Below are positions 13,775 to 17,360 of a stretch of 17,360 nucleotides of DNA, piece by piece. The translations under genes were made by a program, and so were the position numbers. Location of the stretch: assembly GCA_020854785.1 (NCBI GenBank), contig JAHFZE010000017.1:1-17360 (forward strand), given 5' to 3'. The stretch is from Methanomethylovorans sp. (GTDB taxonomy: Archaea > Halobacteriota > Methanosarcinia > Methanosarcinales > Methanosarcinaceae). The notes beneath the pieces are model-generated. The model was not told where the DNA came from. It did no database searches and saw only the letters and a program-made list of their open reading frames with translations. Position 1 is the first letter of the stretch; each line of letters begins with the position of its first letter.

Positions 13775-15085
13775 ATGGACAGAGATAAGCTTAGCGAGCT
13801 TCTTCTGAATACCTATAGAAATGCGATCTTATCCTGGATCATTCTGTTGGTTTTGGTCAGTATAACTCTTATGAACTTCATGGATGGAAGATATGCCTGG
13901 GGGATCCTGAATGCATTCACGATCTGTATAATACTCCTCCCATCATTGTTCTTTAAGAATTTTTCGATCATGCCTCCATGGTATCTTTTAATGCTGGTCG
14001 CATTACCAATGGTTGGAAATGCAATGGGCGACCACCTATTCTCCAGTAGCATACCCCATTATATATCAGTAGCAACTATTGCACTGTTGGTAGCAGCAGA
14101 GATCAACTGGTTCACTTCTGTAAAGATGGACCACAATTTCGCAATTTTTTTCGTTTTCATAACCACACTTGCAATATCCGGTCTATGGCACCTTATGCAA
14201 TGGTTACTTGACATAAATCTTGGAACAAGTTTCATTCTCGATGGCAGATCACAGGATACTATCAACGCTGCAGTCATGTATGAGTTCATGTATGCTACGG
14301 TTGCGGGTATTGTTGCAGGTTTTATCTTTGGGTGGTATTTTGGATACAAAGGAAGATCTACTCCCAGTGGCATCAGGTTTCCCTCAAAGGATGAAGAGGG
14401 TATTCCTGCATACGCATCTACCAGACCACCTGAGCCTATCCGTAAATTGCTTAGGATCTCGCAGAAAAAACAAGAGGTCGCAACAAGGATCATGCAGGTC
14501 TGTCTGTTGATAATGATGTTCGTTGGAATCTATTTCAGGGACACACATGTGGTGCTTAATGCAATTTTAGCATTGGGCATCACTTTTGTGCCAAATGTCC
14601 TCACCCATAAATACTATATATCACTTGATCCCAGCCTGACTTTGTGGATAACTCTTGCCGTTTTCCTGGATGCGCTCGGTACTTTGTCATTTTACGAAAC
14701 GGTCGCAAGATGGGATAACCTTACCCATGCACTTTCTGCAAGTGTCATTGCAGCTGCAGGATATGTTATGCTACGGGCCATTGACATCTACACCGATGAG
14801 CTATACATACCTCATAGATTCATGTTTGTCTTCATCATTATTTTCGTCCTCGCAGCAGGTGTAATATGGGAGATCCTGGAATTCCTTACGGATGAGATGG
14901 CAGTTAAGTTTGGAATAACTGCGTTTTTAACACAGCATGGTATAGATGATACAATGCGTGATATGTTCTTCGATCTGCTTGGCGCACTTGTCGTGGCTGC
15001 ATGGGGTACTGCTTATCTGTCGGATATTTCCTATAGGATCGCAAGAAGAATAGAATCTTTTTCTGCCTCACGGAATGGAAAGTAA
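13775..15085 (+). CDS. Polytopic membrane protein, internally duplicated DUF2238/YjdF-like
   Basis: A 436-residue membrane protein with roughly ten hydrophobic segments. The C-terminal half (about 238-415) has the DUF2238/YjdF hallmarks: RWDNLTHALSAS (312-323), GVIWEILEFLTDE (362-374), GIDDTMRDMFFDLLGALVVA (389-408). The N-terminal half (about 15-187) is a diverged copy in the same order: WGILNAFTICIILLPSLFF matches VVLNAILALGITFVPNVL, SSIPHYISVA sits at the WDNLTHALSA position, LWHLMQWLLD at the IWEILEFLTD position, and QDTINAAVMYEFMYATVAGI at the DDTMRDMFFDLLGALVVA position. The acidic residues of the C-terminal half (Glu366, Glu369, Asp391, Asp392, Asp396, Asp400) are mostly lost in the N-terminal copy. 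A hydrophilic linker (about 192-236) joins the two. Start supported by GTGAT. The family has no established function known to me. It is divergent from the RND operon, 312 bp away. Confidence 0.85.
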   Translation: MDRDKLSELLLNTYRNAILSWIILLVLVSITLMNFMDGRYAWGILNAFTICIILLPSLFFKNFSIMPPWYLLMLVALPMVGNAMGDHLFSSSIPHYISVATIALLVAAEINWFTSVKMDHNFAIFFVFITTLAISGLWHLMQWLLDINLGTSFILDGRSQDTINAAVMYEFMYATVAGIVAGFIFGWYFGYKGRSTPSGIRFPSKDEEGIPAYASTRPPEPIRKLLRISQKKQEVATRIMQVCLLIMMFVGIYFRDTHVVLNAILALGITFVPNVLTHKYYISLDPSLTLWITLAVFLDALGTLSFYETVARWDNLTHALSASVIAAAGYVMLRAIDIYTDELYIPHRFMFVFIIIFVLAAGVIWEILEFLTDEMAVKFGITAFLTQHGIDDTMRDMFFDLLGALVVAAWGTAYLSDISYRIARRIESFSASRNGK

Positions 15086-15124
15086 TTGTAGATCGGACTT
15101 CGATTGAGAGCCTGCTCTGACATC

Positions 15125-15132
15125 CTTATATG
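15125..15132 (+). promoter_or_regulatory. TATA box of the GTPase gene, implying a leaderless mRNA
   Basis: CTTATATG is centred 26-27 bp before the ATG at 15155, so transcription should begin on or within a base or two of the start codon. This argues against the longer in-frame start at 15104, which lies upstream of the box. Confidence 0.6.
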
Positions 15133-15154
15133 CTCGTGCAGCGTTATCTGTACC

Positions 15155-15919
15155 ATGGCAAGCTACAAGGTAATGGTAAAGGATGTAATTAGAAAAGCAG
15201 ATGTCCTGCTTGAGGTAGTAGATGCCCGTTTTCCGGATGAAACAAGGAACAGCGAGGTAGAGGCTGAAATAGTACGTGCTAAGAAACCTTTTATCATAGT
15301 CATGAGCAAATGCGATCTAGTTTCTCAGGAAACCCTTGAGAAAAACAAATCCCGACTGTCGAAGATCGCACCAACTGTCTTCGTATCCAGCAAAGAACGA
15401 TTCGGTACAACGATGCTCAGGCACAAGATCCTTGAACTTGCCGATATCAAGGACAGGGACATACTCGTTGGCAGCCTTGGGTATCCCAATACTGGCAAAT
15501 CTTCAGTCATTAATGGAGTGGCAGGAAGGCATAGAACCAGTACTTCTTCTATTTCAGGTCACACAAAAGGAATACAGCTCGTGAATGCTGGATCGCGTAT
15601 CAAGTTCATCGATACCCCGGGAGTTATACCTTTTAACGAGCATGACGAATACATTCAGGGGATGCTCGGCATAAAGGATGCCACCCATCTGAAAGATCCA
15701 GTAGGCGTAGCTTTGAAGATCATCGAAAAAATCTGTGCTGAAAACAAAGCTGCACTGGAGGGATTCTATAAGATCAACGTCGAGAACCAGGACTCTTACG
15801 ATGTGCTCGAACTCATCGGCAGGCAGACCAACTGCCTGAAAAAGAAAGGAGAAGTAGACGATACACGGGTAGGCATACGCATCGTGAACGACTGGCAGCG
15901 GGGATTGCTGCTGGTGTAG
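15155..15919 (+). CDS. Circularly permuted GTPase, RbgA/YlqF-like
   Basis: A 254-residue GTPase with the G motifs in permuted order: G4 S51-K-C-D54 (Ser in place of the usual Asn), G5 VSSK (77-80), G1/P-loop GYPNTGKSS (109-117), G2 Thr137 in SGHTKG, and G3 DTPG (153-156). This G4-G5-G1-G2-G3 order defines the YlqF/RbgA, YjeQ and Nog/Nug group, which works in ribosome assembly; the N-terminal DVLLEVVDARFPDETRN (16-32) and a short helical C-terminal region without an added RNA-binding domain fit the RbgA-like branch (COG1161). The start at 15155 was chosen from the TATA spacing and because the alternative N-terminus from 15104 is cysteine-rich and unlike the family. It stands 69 bp after the DUF2238-like gene with its own promoter. 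Probable role: GTP-dependent maturation of a ribosomal subunit. Confidence 0.9.
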   Translation: MASYKVMVKDVIRKADVLLEVVDARFPDETRNSEVEAEIVRAKKPFIIVMSKCDLVSQETLEKNKSRLSKIAPTVFVSSKERFGTTMLRHKILELADIKDRDILVGSLGYPNTGKSSVINGVAGRHRTSTSSISGHTKGIQLVNAGSRIKFIDTPGVIPFNEHDEYIQGMLGIKDATHLKDPVGVALKIIEKICAENKAALEGFYKINVENQDSYDVLELIGRQTNCLKKKGEVDDTRVGIRIVNDWQRGLLLV

Positions 15920-16178
15920 AATATAGGGTAGAATGTAGAGGACAATTGACAAGCTTCAAATATCCTGTTTTCGCTTGAAATCCAGTTTTTACGTTCCATC
16001 GATCAACTAAGTATGCAATGCTTCATTTAATTCTAAAGTTATTAAATAAGATCCAGAATTATTCTAATTCTCCTTTCGCTAAACTAAATTCCAGCGCATC
16101 TCACAAGAAAACTTTATCTGCATTGGGTCTTTACGCTTATTTTATCAACAGCATAGAGGGGATATCATCAGAAAGGAA
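15920..16178. other. Intergenic region before the ComEC-like gene
   Basis: AT-rich spacer of 259 bp with no gene visible. Possible TATA-like stretches are TTATTAAATAAG (about 16039-16050), TTTATC (16113-16118) and CTTATTTTATC (16136-16146). A purine run GAGGGGAT (16155-16162) resembles a ribosome binding site for the next gene. Confidence 0.4.
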
Positions 16179-17174
16179 TTGAAATGGATACTAATAGCTT
16201 TCATTTTGCTAGTGATGCTAGGTGTCCTGTTCGGAGAACCGGAGGAACGCCCGCCCATATATGCGGATCAGCCATCAAACACTACTACTCTGAATGATAA
16301 CACGTCTGCAAATCAAGATATTTTGCCCGGACATATCTCGTTTACCGCTCAAAGAGATAACCTTACAGTCCACTTTATAGATGTGGGACAGGGTGAATCC
16401 ATTCTCGTTGAATGTGCCAATGAGACCATGCTAATCGATGCAGGTGAAAGGGACAAGGGTGTCAATGTTTCAGCATTTCTCAGGGAACGGGGGATATCCA
16501 GTCTTGATTATGTAGTAGCGACCCATCCGCATGAGGACCACATAGGGGGCCTTCTCACTATACTTAATGAATATCATGTAGGCAAATTCGTGGACTCGGG
16601 ATATCCACATACAACACAGACATACGAAGAGATGCTTAGTATCATTGAAAATAAGAGCATCTCTTTCCAGGTAGCGGAAAGAGGAAAAGCACTTAACTTT
16701 GCTTCCGGCATACAGGTACAGGTGCTGAACCCGCAGAAGAAGCACTCAGAAGAGCTCAACGAGAATTCCATAGTCCTCAGGATCATAGACAATAATGTCT
16801 CATTCCTGCTCATGGGAGATGCTGGCCTTGAAACCGAAGACAGCATCATATATGAAGGATATTATCTGGATTCCGATATCCTCAAGGTGGGTCACCATGC
16901 GAGCACTTCCTCTTCCGGAGAAACCTTCATTGAAGAGGTCAGCCCGGACATCAGTATTATCTCAGTGGGCGCAGATAATGACTATGGATACCCTCATACG
17001 GAGGTCCTCGAAAGGTTGCAGAACGTATCCACGGTTTACAGAACAGATCTCTATGGAACAATAACAATCACAACAGATGGCTATAATTATACCATGACCA
17101 CTGAAAGGACCCCTCCGGAACAGAACAATACAATGAATGCCACTTCTTTTCCCACTATCAAAGTGGGAAAGTGA
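16179..17174 (+). CDS. Exported ComEC-like metallo-beta-lactamase-fold hydrolase (COG2333)
   Basis: A 331-residue protein from the TTG at 16179. A single N-terminal hydrophobic segment (3-18) is followed by a low-complexity Asn/Thr linker (about 30-60) with several N-glycosylation sequons; no lipobox cysteine is present. The catalytic domain (about 62-305) matches the metallo-beta-lactamase domain of ComEC-like proteins: FIDVGQGESILVE (66-78), the metal motif HPHEDHIGG (116-124; His116, His118, Asp120, His121), GDAGLETE (213-220; Asp214), KVGHHAS (236-242), and YPHTEVLERL (271-280; His273). Bacterial relatives are secreted or membrane-linked and some act on DNA or phosphoesters; the substrate is unknown here. 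The start is doubtful: TTG has AAGGA only 1 nt before it, while the better GAGGGG at 16155-16160 points to in-frame ATC codons (16164, 16167), which would add a basic N-terminus. The gene is followed by a DUF3006 gene. Confidence 0.88.
   Translation: MKWILIAFILLVMLGVLFGEPEERPPIYADQPSNTTTLNDNTSANQDILPGHISFTAQRDNLTVHFIDVGQGESILVECANETMLIDAGERDKGVNVSAFLRERGISSLDYVVATHPHEDHIGGLLTILNEYHVGKFVDSGYPHTTQTYEEMLSIIENKSISFQVAERGKALNFASGIQVQVLNPQKKHSEELNENSIVLRIIDNNVSFLLMGDAGLETEDSIIYEGYYLDSDILKVGHHASTSSSGETFIEEVSPDISIISVGADNDYGYPHTEVLERLQNVSTVYRTDLYGTITITTDGYNYTMTTERTPPEQNNTMNATSFPTIKVGK
17148..17170. repeat. Strong hairpin at the end of the ComEC-like gene
   Basis: TTTCCCACT (17148-17156), a 5-nt loop and AGTGGGAAA (17162-17170) form a perfect 9-bp stem just inside the stop codon. 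No T-tract follows. It may stabilise or process the mRNA between this gene and the DUF3006 gene, or slow transcription. Confidence 0.5.
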
Positions 17175-17227
17175 GGTCAAACAAGTATCACCCTCTTTAT
17201 GGCTGATCACAATTATCGAAAAATCCT

Positions 17228-17360
17228 GTGTTTTGCGGAGAGATCATCCTGAGCTTCAAAGCCACCTTGGATAGGATCGAAAACAGAATTGCAGTGTTAC
17301 TTATCAGACCTGAAGAAAGCACACAGATAAGCATACCTCTGTCCTTATTGCCCGAAGGCA
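17228..17360 (+). CDS. DUF3006 family protein, 3'-truncated by window edge
   Basis: The last 130 bases translate without a stop into a typical DUF3006 N-terminus: FKATLDRIENRIAVLLI followed by ISIPLSLLPEG. Proteins of this small family (about 70-80 residues) are frequently encoded next to ComEC-like hydrolases, and this one lies about 50 bp behind such a gene, which supports the call. The start is unclear. The coordinate given is the first in-frame GTG, which has no ribosome binding site. GGAG (17237-17240) is instead followed at 5 and 8 nt by ATC (17246) and CTG (17249), the latter giving the family-like N-terminus M-S-F-K-A-T-L-D; a TTG at 17267 would cut into the conserved part. The gene continues beyond the window. 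Confidence 0.7.
   Translation, partial: MFCGEIILSFKATLDRIENRIAVLLIRPEESTQISIPLSLLPEG

Noticed and set aside
15104..15154. N-terminal extension of the GTPase from the ATG at 15104
   Set aside because: The extension spans the TATA box and encodes a cysteine-rich stretch unlike the family; the ATG at 15155 fits leaderless spacing.
1..17360. CRISPR arrays, tRNA/rRNA genes, insertion sequences, integrases or attachment sites
   Set aside because: I looked on both strands for direct repeat arrays, cloverleaf-like segments, transposase or integrase motifs and terminal repeats and found none.

Overview
The window looks like a chromosomal segment of a methanogenic archaeon, most likely a member of the Methanosarcinaceae (the Methanosarcina, Methanolobus, Methanococcoides group). 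Grounds: a soluble GAF/multi-PAS histidine kinase of the methanosarcinal type, an archaeal Rsm22/METTL17-like protein, a largely archaeal HAE3-type RND exporter with a TrmB-like regulator, a secreted ComEC-like metallo-beta-lactamase protein followed by DUF3006, archaeal TATA boxes placed about 26-27 bp before several start codons (leaderless genes), and GGTGA-type ribosome binding sites on others. The genus assignment is inference. No tRNA, rRNA, CRISPR array, insertion sequence or prophage gene is visible.

Layout, left: a sensor histidine kinase (+, cut by the left edge) converges, with a 9-bp overlap, on a long minus-strand gene that fuses a SAM-dependent methyltransferase to a D-Ala-D-Ala-ligase-like ATP-grasp enzyme. 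Upstream of the fusion, in an AT-rich divergent region holding a perfect palindrome, starts an unrecognised, apparently leaderless 224-codon gene (+). That gene converges on a secreted beta-sandwich protein (-), with an inverted repeat at the junction. Behind it lies the Rsm22/METTL17-like protein (-), which is divergent from a small QueG-like double [4Fe-4S] protein (+).

Layout, centre: a three-gene minus-strand operon reads HAE3/MMPL RND transporter -> exported COG1361-like protein with a C-terminal membrane anchor -> TrmB-family regulator. The first two genes overlap by ATGA and the third follows after 24 bp. A palindrome (TTAGTA-N6-TACTAA) sits between the operon's TATA box and its first start codon, a natural place for autoregulation by the TrmB protein. 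The operon reads like a regulated export or envelope module.

Layout, right: after a 312-bp divergent spacer comes a 436-residue membrane protein whose two halves are clearly repeats of one another (DUF2238/YjdF-like). Then come a leaderless circularly permuted GTPase of the RbgA/YlqF type, a secreted ComEC-like metallo-beta-lactamase-fold hydrolase, and the start of a DUF3006 protein cut by the right edge. The last two have ambiguous, possibly non-canonical start codons, and a strong hairpin sits between them.

Best candidates for something undescribed: the methyltransferase/ATP-grasp fusion (an archaeon has no obvious use for a D-Ala-D-Ala ligase), the RND/COG1361/TrmB export operon with its palindrome, and the internally duplicated DUF2238 protein.
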